Shown here one piece after another: positions 1 to 34,300 of a stretch of 64,000 nt of DNA (position 1 is its first letter; each line of letters opens with the position of its first letter). This DNA is from Acanthaster planci (taxonomy: Eukaryota > Echinodermata > Asteroidea > Valvatida > Acanthasteridae): NCBI RefSeq assembly GCF_001949145.1, contig NW_019091373.1, positions 2,489,993 to 2,553,992 on the forward strand. Direction: 5' to 3'. The translations under genes and the position numbers were made by a program. The notes beneath the pieces were generated by a model that saw only the letters and a program-made list of their open reading frames with translations, did not search any database and was not told the DNA's origin.

Positions 1-20290
<20,290 letters not shown>

Positions 20291-23200
20291 TGATTGTGGC
20301 AAGTTCAAGGTAATTCCAGGTGGTATGGACTCTTTTACGGGTGTAGCCTGCTAGACCTTAAGTACTTCCTGTGTGTTATGATTCTCTGTACTACTGGTAC
20401 AAGAATCGGGTTCACCATGATGTGTTTATTTAGTACTTTGAAATCTGTAATTATTATTCACCTGTGACACAGCTGAAATTTCATCAGCATGAATTCTCCA
20501 ACTTCAGTCATCACCATTTAAGACAGAGTTGACTTTTAAAATATGGAATTTATTAAAATGTATTCTTAATACTCATTATGAGGAGAAAAATTGCTTCAAT
20601 TTATATACATGTATGCTGAAAAATATCTTGTTATAGAACTGTATTCACTTGTGTACTGGTATATTGCTTTAAATTAAAAGGAGTTGATTGGGAACTAATT
20701 CAAGTGGTCAGCAGACAGTCTTTGGCTGCTGGTTTTACAACATGCTCCTTTGGTCTGTTAATTGGAAATCAGCATTCCACTGCTTTTTTTTCATTTTCTT
20801 TGGTTAAATCTTGCTTTATTTCCTAATGGACGGTGATTGGATTGAGTAGTTTTCGTTAAGGGCATTCCAACCACAGAGTCATGTTTAAATGATTCAAGCA
20901 GTAACAGAACATTGAGCAGTGGCGTGGCCAGTGTACAGTGCAGCACTAGATCAAGGAGATCAGGAATCCACCATCTATTAGTAGATGCAAGTTTTAGGGG
21001 GTCTTTCACGTTCCATTTTGTAGTCAATACCTTTGCAGAATTCATGTGTCATGTAAATTTTCTATCAAGATTTGGAATACGAGTCTCCATTTCCTCAAAA
21101 TCTCTTTTTGATAGGTTGGTGTTTCTTAGTACTGTCAGTGTGTAATCATGACCCCAGAACAAAATTTCTTGTTGGACTTTTCTCAGAGCTGTTCAGGTCA
21201 GTGTGGTGATAATTGCTTTTTGCTGTTTCAGTGCTGTTTGTTGGTGTACCAATCAGTGTGTGCCAGTTACTCAAACTAAAAGGAACTTAAGGATGACAGC
21301 CACTGCTTGATTGTCACTTCTGTTGTACACAAGCAAGTGGGCATACTGAAGTTCGATGTACATGTATGGCAGTTGAGACCAACCTTATGATAGATCTGTC
21401 GTCAACTAGATTTTGTCTCCTGTCAGTTTTTCATTCAGTATTAGTGCTTCAACCAGAATTCACAAGTGTGCACACAATTTGGAGCACACAGTCTTTTGGA
21501 TGGTAGTTAACCTCTGCTGACATTGCGATAGGGGGATTGAATCAAGATGTGTTCAGAACAATGTGCAAATATGGCTAAGAGTACTGGTAGAGATCTTCAT
21601 CATATATGTACATGTATTTGTACAGCTATGAGAGACCATTTGCTTTGATAAATGTAGACAAGTTGTCATTCCTAACGTGGTCTATTCTCCCATCTCCTTT
21701 TCTCGGAGAACGCTACATACCACCAGCTTTATGATTCAAGGATTTTGTGGAAAGTAACACCCAGATGATTGCTTTGATTGTGTAGTTTTCTGTTGCCAGC
21801 TAACATGTACTGGATTTGGATGGCATTCATCCTCAGTTTTTGGACTGAATATACATGTATATTAAGTTGTTTTCAGTCTATTACTCTTTCCTTCCACAAT
21901 GTACTTCATCATTGTCTTGTCAATCAGCTGCTTTGTGTACCATGGTTTGAGTCTTCATAACATTCCTGTCCAGCTACAGATTTTGTGCAATTCAGTTTAG
22001 GGCTGACCCTTTTTTCAGCAATGCCTACATGTACCTGTATGTGTATTTCTCCATGATTTTAGTTTAAGTGGGAAACACAGCTTCTTTGGAATTTGTACCC
22101 AGTGCAGCATACTATCCATGATAACCAACACAGAACTACTTCTCTGAACATTCTCCAATGAATTGACTCAAAGTACTCGTACATCTGAGAATCTGAGAAT
22201 CACCTGCAGCTGATGTCATGTCTTCAAAACCCCAAGTTTAGGTGCAAATTGGATACAGGACAAACATCCTTGAAAAGGTGTTTTAGGACAAGTATTCTTA
22301 AAGTACTCGGTGAAGTACATGTACTTCTCTCTCGTAAACTTTTATTCTTACAAAACTGTGATTTGTGGAAGTTTCAAATTTATTTTGTATTCTTACCGTT
22401 GTGTATTATGCAATGTTCATATTCCCCAGCTTTGTTCACTTACAACCAGTTCATCATATGACATTAAGCTTGATATGTGAAAAGTGCGTGTACTTGATTA
22501 CAACACTAATATTTGATAGTCAGTACACCAAACCACTTGTGATCATCATCAGCAGCAATACATACACATACACCTACATGTACATGTACAACTCTGTGAA
22601 ATTGGCAGTGCCATGAAATTTGGCATTACACTTTAAACAAGTGAACTATCCAGCTTTAATTCACGGACTTATTTTGCTCCATCAGCTTTTGTCTTGACAT
22701 TGTTTCCCTTCTTGTTAAGTACATTTGTCATCTCGCATCGGAAGATTATGGATTCGTTTCATGCTGGTCATGATAACTGTAAAGTGAAGGAGGTACTAAT
22801 TCAGATGTTTGTTTATAATCAGAATTTGTAATTATTTGTATAGTACAAACACCACACATGGGTTGGTATGCACATATACAAGGATATGATTTGTTTATCA
22901 TTTGTTATCATTTTCCTGATATGAACAAAGATGGTGAGATTTTGGTTAATACTCTTGTTGTATGAATGTGTTTCTCTTACAAATAATTTGAGTTTGAAAA
23001 ATGAGCACCAGTCTGCTGTTGTTGCAAGGTCCATTTCAAAATTACCTGTGTAATCATAGTACACTGATCAAGGGAGGTCAATGTGTTGTTATTTCTCATT
23101 TCACCTGGCTGTTTAATCCACAGTTTGGATTGGACTGCTTAAAAAAGAGCCCGAGAAGCTGTGTGTATGACTACCATTCATCCATTCATCTTGATTGAGT

Positions 23201-25558
23201 TCCTTAGCAAGATACCGGTATGGGCATCTGGGCTTGGTAGACATGTATTCAAGTGTACCTGAAATAGGTTTCAAAAAAGTACAATTGACGGACTGAGCAT
23301 TGACTTGGTACACTCTCAGACAATTGTATTGCACAAGTAAATGCTAGGTTTAGATGTACATGTACACCTTATATATTTGGGGAGGAACTGTTGATTGGCA
23401 TATGGGTAACTTGTAGGATGTATAAATGTGTATTGATTATGCATAGCGTATTGGAAATATGGTTGTGATCATGCTGATAATGTTATAAATTTATATTTCT
23501 AGACATGTGGCTGAGGCTTTGTGCCAGAGATTGTAAAGAATGTGTTAGAATCAACAGCAGCCATTCAGTATAAGGCAGACTGGAAAAGGATTATATTATT
23601 GATGGGGAAAAATGGTTAATCAGGATAAGAAATCAGATTACAATCGAAAGTACTAATCAGCAGATTCTTCATTTGAACAGTTACTCAGAAGGGCCATCAG
23701 TACATGTATAACATGAGTTGTCCAGTAATGGCTTGAATTTGTAAGGTTTGATGTAAATACATCTTCCGTGGAAGAGTTGAAGGCTTGATTTGGTTCAGGA
23801 TATGTGCATTCCCAGCTTGGGACATGTATGTAGGGACGGAACATACAAAATCTGAGGTGTACAGGCCATTTCACAAAGCATGGACCTAGCTTCTGGATCT
23901 TTTAGTCTTGGAGGCATTCACGGTATTTTGAGTTCAGAGAAACTGTGGCTTTTCTGTTTTGGTTCCATAATTCAACATGCAAGGATCAGGTTTGCTGCAA
24001 ATGAATCCAGTGTTTAATCGAAAGCCAAACTCTGAGGAATCATCCACAGTATGTCTCACACCACCAAGTTTATCATGTTCAAAGAAAGTTGACAATACAT
24101 ATATCATGAAGTGTAGCTGACATTGTCATATTAATGCCATATTTGTTAGGTATGAAGTCAGTAGTGATAATGCATTACCAAAATTGAAAAAAAATAGTCC
24201 TATTACATGCACACTAAACACTGTGTAAGAACCTATTTTTCCCTGATAATTGAAAGTGTAAATGGTGTGACCTGTTTGAAGGGGCTCTTGGAAGTGATTC
24301 ACTTGTTTTTCTTAAAATCTGTTGTAACCAGGGGCCAAATATGATTCCTAAATGACTTCAAGCAACTCATTCAGTATTTGTTTACTTTTTGTTTCAAGTG
24401 AATGTGGTATTCTGTTTGGCCATCAGAAGACAATTCTCTGCCCCAAGTAAACCCACATGGGGCAAAGTGGTAAAATGTAAAAGTTTGCATATGTACTTAC
24501 TTCCAGTGATTTAAAATCAGTGCGAGGTAAAAAAAAGAAAAGAAAAGAGATTGGTAGATTTAACGGTAAAGGTAACTTTTTTCCCTACACACTCACTCCT
24601 AGCAGAATTTCCACTTAAGATTCTACAAATGAAGTCAAGAATCTAAATTGTCAACCAACATTGGAGGTATTTTTTAGAACGCTTTGTGGATTTAGAACTC
24701 GTTGTAACAGACTCTACCACACCCCCCCCCAACTTTGGTTAATTTGTTGATTCTACCCACACAAACTCTTCCCTTGATGAAGTTGAAACTTCATTTCACA
24801 TAGCAGTAAGAAGGAGTGTGCATGTATTTTGTATTGTTTTAATAGTTGAATTTATTTGTCATTTTAATCAGTATTCAGTCTACCTAACTGCAGGCTGTTA
24901 CCACGGAGGATTGTGTAGAAAATAGGGCATTTTGTGAAATGATTTTTGTAACAAGGTCATTTTCCCATTTTATTTATTTTTGATTGTTGTGTTTTTGTTT
25001 TTTTCCTTTCACAAAAGAGGGTACCTTTGGGCTCTAGCTTTTAGTCTGCTCAATCATGCCGACCATCACTATTATCTCTGACATTCCATGTGTTTGATTT
25101 GAAAGACCTGCAACTTCCTCTTTTGGGTATGTAGTTTGCAGGTCCTTTTAGTTACCAGACCTGCAAATTCGATTTGGTTACATAAAGAGTCCTTGGTACG
25201 AATAAAATATTGATTCATCTGTGATGCCGCCATTTCTGCAAACAAATGGTAAAAGTTACAGACCACTTCACTAAAGTGGAATTTGCAGATTCTAGTTGCG
25301 CAGTTTGGAGTGCTCCATTTGATTACCCATACTGCTTTAGTCATTTTGCCTCACTTGTCTAGAGAATTTGTTCTGTGTAGGTGCAAGTGGGATGTTATTG
25401 CAATCTCTGCAGTGGGTCAAGAGTTGTATGAAGAGGTTAAGATTATTCCTTGTATTTATTCTTCACTCTTGCCTAGTCTGTTTTCTTGAGTGAACAGGAA
25501 TGCAGTCCTCATTCAATCCTGACGCAATTATAGTTTGTACCGGTAAGCACTTATCAGC

Positions 25559-25650
25559 CAGTGGCATTGCGGGGGGGGGTTGCCTCCCCCTTGGGAACTG
25601 TTGCCCCTTTTGGAAAATTGGAATTTTTTTCCGGGGGGGAGGGCGGCTAC
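25559..25650 (+). repeat. CAGTGG...GGGGG repeat terminus, copy A
   Basis: It starts cagtggc and runs through G and C tracts with the shared piece tgggaact. The same arrangement occurs at 25734 and 56756. The pattern resembles the terminus of a dispersed mobile-element family that starts CAGTGGCGTAGCCAGGGG in many invertebrate genomes; I cannot assign it to a class. Confidence 0.45.
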
Positions 25651-25733
25651 ACCCATGGCATCTGTATGTTGATACTTGTTATTTTATTGTTGATTTAACA
25701 AGGTTCTTGAAAGAACCATGCATTATACAAACT

Positions 25734-25800
25734 CAGTGGTGAAGTCAAGGGGGAAGGGCAACTGCCTCACTATGGGAACTCCCCCCACCCCGAAGAGCAC
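25734..25800 (+). repeat. CAGTGG...GGGGG repeat terminus, copy B
   Basis: Cagtgg, then caagggggaagggcaactgc, tatgggaact and a C tract. Same family as the copies at 25559 and 56756, diverged. Confidence 0.45.
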
Positions 25801-26711
25801 TGTTTATAGCACTGAAAATCAAACATGCAAGAAACACTGCCGTGGAACAGCTGTCTTTAACTGATAATGGCACTGCTGTCTGAAACTGGGAGCTGCTAAG
25901 CAATGAGTGTGTAAGTTTTTGCTTTTAGTAGTTAAACAGGTTACCAAACCAAGTGCCACTGGTGGGCGTGTTCACCTTGTGACTGGTTTCCCATACACTT
26001 TTGCTGGCACTCCTGTCTGCTAAAAGACGCCTTTCCATAGACACATTTTTAGTGTGCATCGTCCGTATGCGCAAGTTACAAAGTGTGTTCATTGAAATTG
26101 TGCAGCACTTAAGCGTAGCAAACAAATGCAGATATGGAATGGACTAAAAGACGTACTAAATGGACAGGCGCCTTGCACAGTATTCTCCGCTTAGCAGCTT
26201 GTTGAAACTTGGGCCCTTCGTACGTGGTTTTTGTGTTGTTACAATGGATGTAGGTTTTGTTTATACCCATGAAAAGATGCTGTCCATGGCATCCTTGACG
26301 GCAAGTACATGTTCTTGTATTTTGACAAGAGGACCTTTCAACAAGACGAGTGGTGTATAATTTGTAAGCAGTGGTGTGTACTGAACAGCATTTCATCATT
26401 GCTTAAAATTAAAAATGTAGAGTGTCTGTAGTGTATTGTATTTTTAGTATCTTGTTCTGCTTGAAATTTAATGTATTGTTTTGTGGTGGTTAGATGTGGT
26501 GTACACAAAAATATGAAAAATGTAAAAAATACATGGGTCTCTCTGAATTACTGTTGGTTAGAAAGACCTATTTCTTTGTATGGATTCTTTTTTATATATA
26601 TTTGTGTATATTTTATGTTGAACCTTGTAAATATATTGAAGTTGAGCCTATTGAAACATTTTATCAGTATGATGTTTGTATAGAAATGGGGGATTGGTTG
26701 AAAGTATGAGA

Positions 26712-26717
26712 AATAAA
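26712..26717 (+). terminator. Candidate MLK polyadenylation signal AATAAA
   Basis: Canonical AATAAA followed within 20-40 bp by a GT-rich tract (aaaggtgtttgtt). Composition changes just after it, which supports a transcript end. Confidence 0.4.
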
Positions 26718-26749
26718 ATGTGTACTCATGTCATTTTTAACAAAAGGTG

Positions 26750-28500
26750 TTTGTTACGGTACATCTGGTTTTTCTACCATAGTATTTCTTTATGCCCTCT
26801 GCTTACTAATGCCCAAGAGCTTTAATAATTTAGGAAGATCTAAGAGACTGACATTCTACGAAATGAGGAGGGCCTGAATGACATTCTATTTAAGTCATTG
26901 GGTTACTAAAGTGTAAAGGGGTTAAAATACGACCCATTTAAGAAGGAATCGAAATGTATTGCCACTTAATTAGTCAAAGTGTTCCAGGTGAAAGAGTAAT
27001 GATTCAACTGAAGGACCCTGAAGCATTTTTTTTCTAATTTATGCCTGACCAACGTAAGCAACTGAGAATTTTTTAAGTAAAAATCTTTGGTAACATTTCA
27101 GCCAACCTTTCCATATGACAAGTGAAAAAAAACGTAATTTTATTGAATTGACCGCAACTAAATCATTTCGGCTTTTATTTATGCCTTTTTAAAATTGCCT
27201 TTCCTTTTTAGTGACATTGCAAACATTTTAGTCGTTGGGGAATCCTGAAAATTCTTCACAAGCTGCCTTTATTATTAGCGTTTCACAATAGTGCGCCTCC
27301 AAGAGTTCGCAACGCGTTGGCCAACCACAATGCTCAAAATCTGTCGACCCAGTGCGCCTTGCATGGATCATCAGGACAGAATTACGTGTAGATATCTTTT
27401 GGACTATATTTGCTTGGTATGAATTTTATCTGGGCTTCCTGATAACCGATGAATTTCCGTTTTTGGCAGTCTCTGGGAAAGTCCACTTTCTCAATCTTGA
27501 AACGCGAATTGCGCATTATGATGGAACTTAGCCGGTTCACAGCACGGCAAGGTTTATCGGCTACCACGCATTCACAACACATTATACACTATAATGGTAA
27601 TGCGTCACAGTTCATTTTAATACCACCACAGTTTTTCAAGCTAAGTTGTCTCATGTTTGAAATTCTGCATCATAATCCCACCCACAAGATGGTTCGATTG
27701 GTCGATAAACACAATTCCAACGGAAATGGTAACAAAGCCGGTTCTTACTTAGCATTTATTTCTACTCCAAGTGATTGTATGTAACTCATAGCTCTGCATT
27801 GTTTGGAATGTAAGTGTCATACATTAATGACAATTGATGTGTTTACTTCACTACTGTAACTACAGCAAAAATTGTGTGGAAATGCAAGCAGAAAAGATCT
27901 CAGAAGATCAAAATAACTAACAAAACACAGTAAATACAACATTTCCTGAGCATGCCCAAAAATGCATGAGGACGGATATATCCGATCAAAATAAATCCTT
28001 TAGTTGAATCTATAAGCGGTTGTCACCAATCAAGATTTCAGAGTTGAAAACACTTAGGCTATTGATTTATTAATTTGCTATGCATAATGCCATGTCTTTT
28101 CCTTAATTATAGTTGAACAATAATGTGCCGTGCATTGTCTTATTTGAAACACTGCAGTCCTTGGAAGAAAATACGTATCTTGTTCTCTTTGTCGGGAAAG
28201 TCAGCATAGCACAGTCCTAGTTTCATGTGAGTAAGACGGTGCTTGGCAGCCTATCAGTAATATCATGTTCGGTTTATCTTGTAGTTTGCAGCGGAATGTG
28301 ATGGCGCTGTGGCAAGTTCGACCGGTTACTAGTTCCAAAGCCCCCAAACAGGGCGCTGGAAGGGCAATTCGTGGCGTAATATATGTCACTCATAGGAAGT
28401 TTAACGATAAGATGCGCCAACCTTTTCATAATTTTGCGCGTGACACGTGCGCACCGTAAAATTATGCGTCAATTAATTACGACATGTAGCCCCTAATGCT
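26750..28500. other. Intergenic, AT-rich, with one MITE half-copy
   Basis: TACATGTA palindromes become rare here compared with the MLK gene. ORFs at 27382-27582 (minus) and 27449-27784 (plus) have protein-like composition but no matching splice pair and no family I recognise. The MITE fragment at 27277-27362 is listed separately. Confidence 0.6.
27277..27362. mobile_element. Half-copy of the 62.2-kb palindromic MITE
   Basis: Reading from tttcacaatagtgcgcc through caagagttcgcaacgcgttgg to ctgtcgaccc, this matches the left arm of the palindromic element at 62230-62405 with about 85 percent identity by eye. The right arm is missing, so this is a truncated or half copy. Confidence 0.7.
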
Positions 28501-28633
28501 TTGCGCGTCCAAAGCTGCGACGTAGGCCCCTATTTCCTTCGAGCTTCACAAAATTTGCGAAGCGCATTTGCCCTTCCAAGCGCACTCTATGGGCGCTGAG
28601 TATGAACCTCGATCGAATAGATCAGACGCCAAA

Positions 28634-28748
28634 ATGTCGGACTCAGAAGAGTCCCAAATCGTTCTGACGTCCAAACTCGGTTTCTGGCATTCTGGCATGG
28701 TCCTGCTTTGGGAGCGAGACATCCCTCGTCCCGGCACTCCTGTTGGAG
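28634..28748 (+). CDS. Candidate first coding exon in a CpG-rich patch
   Basis: The exon opens with ATG in context caaaATG, giving MSDSEESQIVLTSKLGFW and then WERDIPRPGTPVG, and stops at a good donor ggag|gtataagt (38 codons plus one base, phase 1). The flanking 28.26-28.86 kb is visibly CpG-richer than its surroundings, as a promoter might be. An in-frame upstream ATG at 28589 could extend it. I do not recognise the protein and could not identify its next exon with confidence. Confidence 0.35.
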
Positions 28749-31248
28749 GTATAAGTGCGTTATAATAACTAAATGCTGACGCCTTTACCTGCGCATGTAT
28801 TGTAGCCTGGATATCCCTTAAATCCCGGGAGAGCATTTCTTATTTACACCGTAGCCTAGGTTTTCGCTGTGGTGGTGCTATAATTCGCACTTGAAAAGAG
28901 ACTAGTGCTGAGTACGTAAAGGCGCGTATGGGATTTAAAGTGGGGGTGGAAACATGACATATATTGTCGTTGTTAAGTATAAAAGGGTTTCTCGTTATGC
29001 CAAAGCTTTAGCTGCTGCTAAATGTCATATGAGAGCTACTCTAGGAATCGTGGTATTCAATGCGCAACGTGAACAAAACTAAACGTAACCTCACGCGACC
29101 GAAATACAAGGCTCATAACGCGGAAAGGTTTTTCACTGAGTCTTGAACCGTTTCCTTTCTTCCATGCTTCTAATGCACACAGACAGTGGCGCACCAAGGA
29201 TTCGAAGTTTTGGTATTATTCTTTGCTCCAGTGTATAGTGCACAGCTAGCAGTAATGTTTAAGATTGGGAATCTTTTACCGTGTGCAAATTAAGCATTAT
29301 TGACGCACTTTGCTATGAAGCCATAACCAGTCTGCTTATTCGACTCTGCAGTAATACGTGTAAGCTGAACAAGCCTAGAGGAAATAACATAAACGACGCT
29401 GCAATCAAGGCTATTCAAGACCAACCTGAACATGTTTCAAGTAACAAATTTTGAAAATTTGATTTTCTTTTAAATGGAAAATTTAAAAAAAAAACCTGAA
29501 ATAAGGGAGGCGAAAGGGGTGGAAATCTTAACCTGCTTGAAAAATCCTCATTAATGACCCCTCATGCAGAAATTGTTCACGTTTGTCACATCACACTGCA
29601 AAATAATGGTAATGTTAAAAAAGTTGCGTGAGCTTGGCTATCCTAGCTCATCAAGCTAGCGATCACAGTGATGATTAAAATTCATTTTTTTCACACACAA
29701 AAGAAACACCTTGACTATCTGAGGAAGAGGAATCACCCTACTACTGTCACAATCCATCGGTCTATCATCTCTGAAGTAACAGCTTTCGGAACTAAATGAT
29801 ATTTATATGTAGTACAGGCACTGTTAGGTTGTGTTTCGCACGCTCGCCCTGACTGGTTCAGTCTGCACTAGTCTCTTGTCAAGCGCGAATTAGCACCACC
29901 GGGCGAAACATTCTAGGCGACGGTGTAAATAAAAATACGCATCTCGCGAGCCACTTGTCTACTTGCCACTTGTCTTCCAGAGGATTTTTAGTACATTTTC
30001 ATCAGACTGCGCCGTCCACATTACAATGCAAAAAATCCCCATGTTTTTACACGGCATGAGCCCACAATCGCTAGCTTGTCAGCCTACTCTTGCTTAAAAT
30101 TACTAGCACTAAATGGCAGAAAGTGTGTTCGTTCTTCTTCAGTAGGACTCTATAATGATAGAATAAGTATTTTGTTGTGCTCACTTGATCAAGTGAAACG
30201 CACATATAGGCCGTTCTCGGTTCAAATCACGCTCGGCATTTTTCTCTACATCGCACTGTTTACTCATTTGTACACGGCAAATCCATAAACGAAACGAGGA
30301 AGATTTTTTTTCCTGTGAGGTTGATGATATTATTGGCCACTTAATAGACTAATATGTCATAATGTCGCTGCGATGTTTGAACATCAAATAAACCAATAAT
30401 AAAGGCAATACTAGTTGTAGTATATAACACTTATCTTGGAAATCCCCCTTTCCGTTGTTCATTGTTGCAAAATGAAGTTCAAGCCACAGATGCCTGTGTA
30501 AACACATCGGCTATTATTTTTTAAATTCTTTTTTTTTTGCTATTCACTTAATTCTGTACACAAACTTGTTAACATGAACACTCTCCCAGTAAAAAACGTT
30601 AGCACAATTCTTGTCTCACTTGTTTTACTCCATAGCATCAAGATATCTTTCACTGTCTGTGATATGCTCGACACAGCAAATGAAGTGATGCGCTCACTTT
30701 CAAAAACAATTGGAAAGCTCGAGTTGATGTGGGGGCGCTGTTGACTTTTTGGCAATTTTTCTGGGGTGTCTCACAGCTCAATGGCACCCAAGTAGCGAAC
30801 TGCTCGGTGAAATTGCACAAATTTGGCTCAGCGGTATCAGAAGGGATATTATGCATTCAGAAAATAACCAGAAATAACGACCAACACTGTACGACACGTT
30901 GCATTCTAAACACAGAGGCGATTTACTCCCTGCCCTACCAGTTTTAAGCTGTCAAGTTCTGAGGTCCGTGCTCTGGAGAATTGCTGAAAGGTAACTGTAT
31001 TGATTGACAACATATACATGTATTTCAATTTCACAGTTGAATGTTAAGATGCAATGTAAATTATATAAATTACATTACAGTCACATGTCCTGCTACAGGA
31101 ACGGGATTCTGTGCTTTAATGTATTTCTGAGAAATTTAGACCCCAAAGCCCCTCTCCTTCAAATACCTTGGACACTGTGACATGTATTTTGTGTGACAGG
31201 TTATGTACTAGCCCCGAACCCGTTGATGGCGGGCGGCCATTTCATGCA
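28749..31248. other. Intergenic or intronic stretch without a supported gene
   Basis: Only ORFs of about 70 codons are present, none with paired splice sites or family resemblance. It includes an ATTAAA polyadenylation-type signal on the minus strand at 31115-31120, consistent with the end of the minus-strand gene listed next. Confidence 0.5.
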
Positions 31249-31382
31249 CTAGCTGGTTATCGTTACGGCGCTCCCAGTTGGCACGGGGACGTCGATGCCA
31301 ATAAGATCTGTTGAGCTGGGTCTGTCTCCCATAAGTTTCGCCAAAGCCTCGGCTGTCATGTAATGGCGAAAGAGATCCAGAG
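31249..31382 (-). CDS. Last coding exon of the minus-strand gene
   Basis: The acceptor has a long pyrimidine tract (ctgcttcctttgcatctcac, then aatatag). In phase 1 it encodes LDLFRHYMTAEALAKLMG, DRPSSTDLIGIDVPVP, TGSAVTITS and then TAG. ATTAAA about 130 bp downstream on the minus strand may be the polyadenylation signal. Confidence 0.48.
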
Positions 31383-34300
31383 CTATATTGTGAGATGCAA
31401 AGGAAGCAGAAAAACTCTGTGCAAGTAAACAGGAGGAACAGTGCAACATGCAATAAAATCCATCTGCTTTTTTCAGTCTACTCACGGTTTTGTTAGATGC
31501 TTAGTGTTGCCTTTGACATTTTGTGTGGTTGAAGCCTGCATTATGTGCAGTGCTATATTTTTGTGCCAGTTTTGTCGGAAAAAGCAAGACGAGTTTCACA
31601 CACTGAAGCGATACTTAGGCCTTGATACTCAACCGGCTGTCTCCGCGGAATTTTACGCCTCTGAATAGTCTGATATATGCTCCGATGAAGATCGCAGTTT
31701 GCGCAAACTCATGATCTTTTCAGACGAATTGGGTGCGTTCGAGTAGCTCATTCCGTGGTCGACACGGGTTACCCCAGGCCCCAAGCTGTCCGAGAAGCTC
31801 TGACGTCATGCTCAGGCACTAAAAATCGTGTCAGCGGAGTAGAGTCAGTAGTGGATTTGCGACACCTGTGTGCGAACCCGATTAGAAACGTATTTTTGCT
31901 CTAGTCAATGGTTCAGCGTTTTCGCGACTTCAGTTGCGGAAGCATGCTCTAATCATTACGACAAAACAAGAACCGAAGATTTGGTTCATTGCCGATTCAA
32001 AACGGCGAAAAACAACCGTGTAGTTTTGTCGTCTTCCGAAATAAGTGAATCATGTATTTCCATTTTTTTGCCGTCAACTCACTTAACACTGACTGAATTA
32101 AGGAAATGACTTTTAAAGGTAGCTGAATTCAGTCCTTTTCATCGAAAGAACGCCATTGAAAGACACGCATACGAAATCGGACGACTTTGCTCAAATGTTA
32201 GGGAAACATTCGTTGTAAAATAATCAGCTATGGATGTAAATAAACATGTGCCATTGCTCTCTACGTGTGCGTCTTATTCAAAAGACGCGCTGACGTTCGA
32301 GTACTTGCGCGTTGCATTTAGAAAATATTATTCGATATTTATTCTATCTGATTTCGAACAACACGCACATGGATTCAAAATGGCTGCACCCGGGACGACG
32401 TCAAATTTTATCTGCGCGGCAAATGAGAAGTTAGCGCTCTAGTTTTTATAGTTCTATGGTTGCAACCTCGTTCCCATGGGTACGATCTTGCCACGTCATG
32501 TTGGTTCCCACCATGTCATGCGCGATCTAACCCCTGGTATTTTATAATTTAAATATCCCACTATTCCCAATATCCTACTTATTTGGGATATTTCAATTAA
32601 GTCTTAAGTCAGTGTGTTTACGTGCGATGCGTGACATTAACGCGTGCGTGACATGCAGGAGAATACGTGGGCGCCAGAGTGCAGCTTTTGAAATACGCCC
32701 GCGATTGACTTTACGTTTACTGATCTCCATTATCTCTTTATAATGGAGATCAATGGTATATATACATTCATCCTAAATAGCCAGTCAGCGTCATTTTCGT
32801 ATTCTACACGACCACGGTCTAGTGAAGGAACGCGCACGCAGCCCATGGAGTCGGAGTTGCTATGGGTGCGTTCGATTAGCTTACACGTGTAAGTCAAACT
32901 TACACGAGAGCGTTCGTTCAGCCATCACGTGATCCTCGTGCCTGCCCTGGTGTCAGCCACTACTACCCCGGCTGTCATTGTTCACCCTGTTACTTGTGAC
33001 TGATCTTGTGAATGGTCTTATGCATGGTCTTGTCATGGTCTCGTGTCTGGTCTTGTCATGGTCTCGAATACAACACTGGTAGATGGCGCTTCGTCTTATA
33101 TATTTTATGTTTTAGTTTATATATTTGCTCCTCTTTTTTCCAAGTTGATTTGGTCTATGTAACAACCGGTCTGGCGTAGAGGCACTTCGGCCTAATTATT
33201 TTCGTCTTATGTATAAATTGCTTTCGTCCTATGTATTACCTTCGTCCCGTTAGTTTCGTTCTTTATATACCTTCTCTGTGCATTTATTCCCCAAAACAGC
33301 TTCCTTAGCCATCTCAATCTCAACAGCCTGATATGCTTGTGTCCTGAATTCCCCAGCTAAACAGCTGAAATTTTACTTATAAACCTCTTTCAAAAAGGAA
33401 GTTTGATTAGAAATAGAATAACGCGAATTACCGTTAATAATACGAATTACCGTTAAAAAAAGCAACGGGCAAAACCCAGAAAAAGTACCAAACAAGGAAC
33501 GAGTGTGATCGCAGTCCATGGTGAAAATTCTCCAACACCTTGCATACAACGTCGAATCTTACCTTGATCTTCGTTTTGGATAGTTGTGGTGGCCTGTCGC
33601 TTGTCTATGACATGGAACTCAACTGCATTTTCTGTGTAAGGAAACAACGATTCCATTAATGTCTGCAAAGCCACACATAAAACTGGAAAAATCATACTTG
33701 TGCTCTTTCAGCCATTATTTTTGGGGAATCGACAACACTTTGCCAACACTCAAGTTTCAATTTATCAATGATTGAAATTCACTTTCAGGCCATCTCGGGC
33801 ATTTTTTTGCAGTTTCTGTAGTGGAAATCAGAGACTTGCTTCCACATGGTGAAAACCGAAATATAGCAAATTTTCCTCCGGAGTATTTCCGAGAATGACT
33901 TAAATGAGCCCAGCTGTGATTTGTGCGTGCTATTCCGGTAGCACAAATAAAGCCATCTAGAGACACGGCCAAAACTTCTGTTTTCGGCAACATAGAAACA
34001 GCAATGGTTACATGTACAACGAAAGCCTGTGAAGACTTGTTGTAAATTGAGAAAGCCTTAAACTATTTGAGCATCTCAAGACTTTATCAAAAAGTTAAGG
34101 CAATTGATCAAGACATGGACAGTTGGTTGGGTATATGAGGGGTTGCCTGGAGACATCTTTCCACTGAAAGTGCCAACGTTGTATTTCCTATGTCCTTGAT
34201 GAGGGCATAATGAGGAATCTTTCGCAGATGAAAAAAAAAGTTATCAAAAAAATTGTTTTGCCACCCTGGATCCAGAAATAAGGTGCTGGCCAAATAACGG

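Larger units (their letters stand above)
20291..26740 (+). other. MLK: Probable 3' untranslated region of MLK
   Basis: After the TGA no ORF of note appears for 6.4 kb. The stretch keeps the same T-rich composition and TACATGTA density as the MLK introns until an AATAAA at 26712-26717 followed by a GT-rich downstream segment. Two Pumilio-type TGTAAATA sites are visible (near 23752 and 26625). The length is inference; earlier AATAAA (25201-25206) could give a shorter form. Two repeat fragments (25559, 25734) lie inside. Confidence 0.4.

Noticed and set aside
30215-30240. tRNA B-box-like ggttcaaatc
   Set aside because: No A box at the right spacing upstream and no acceptor-stem pairing.
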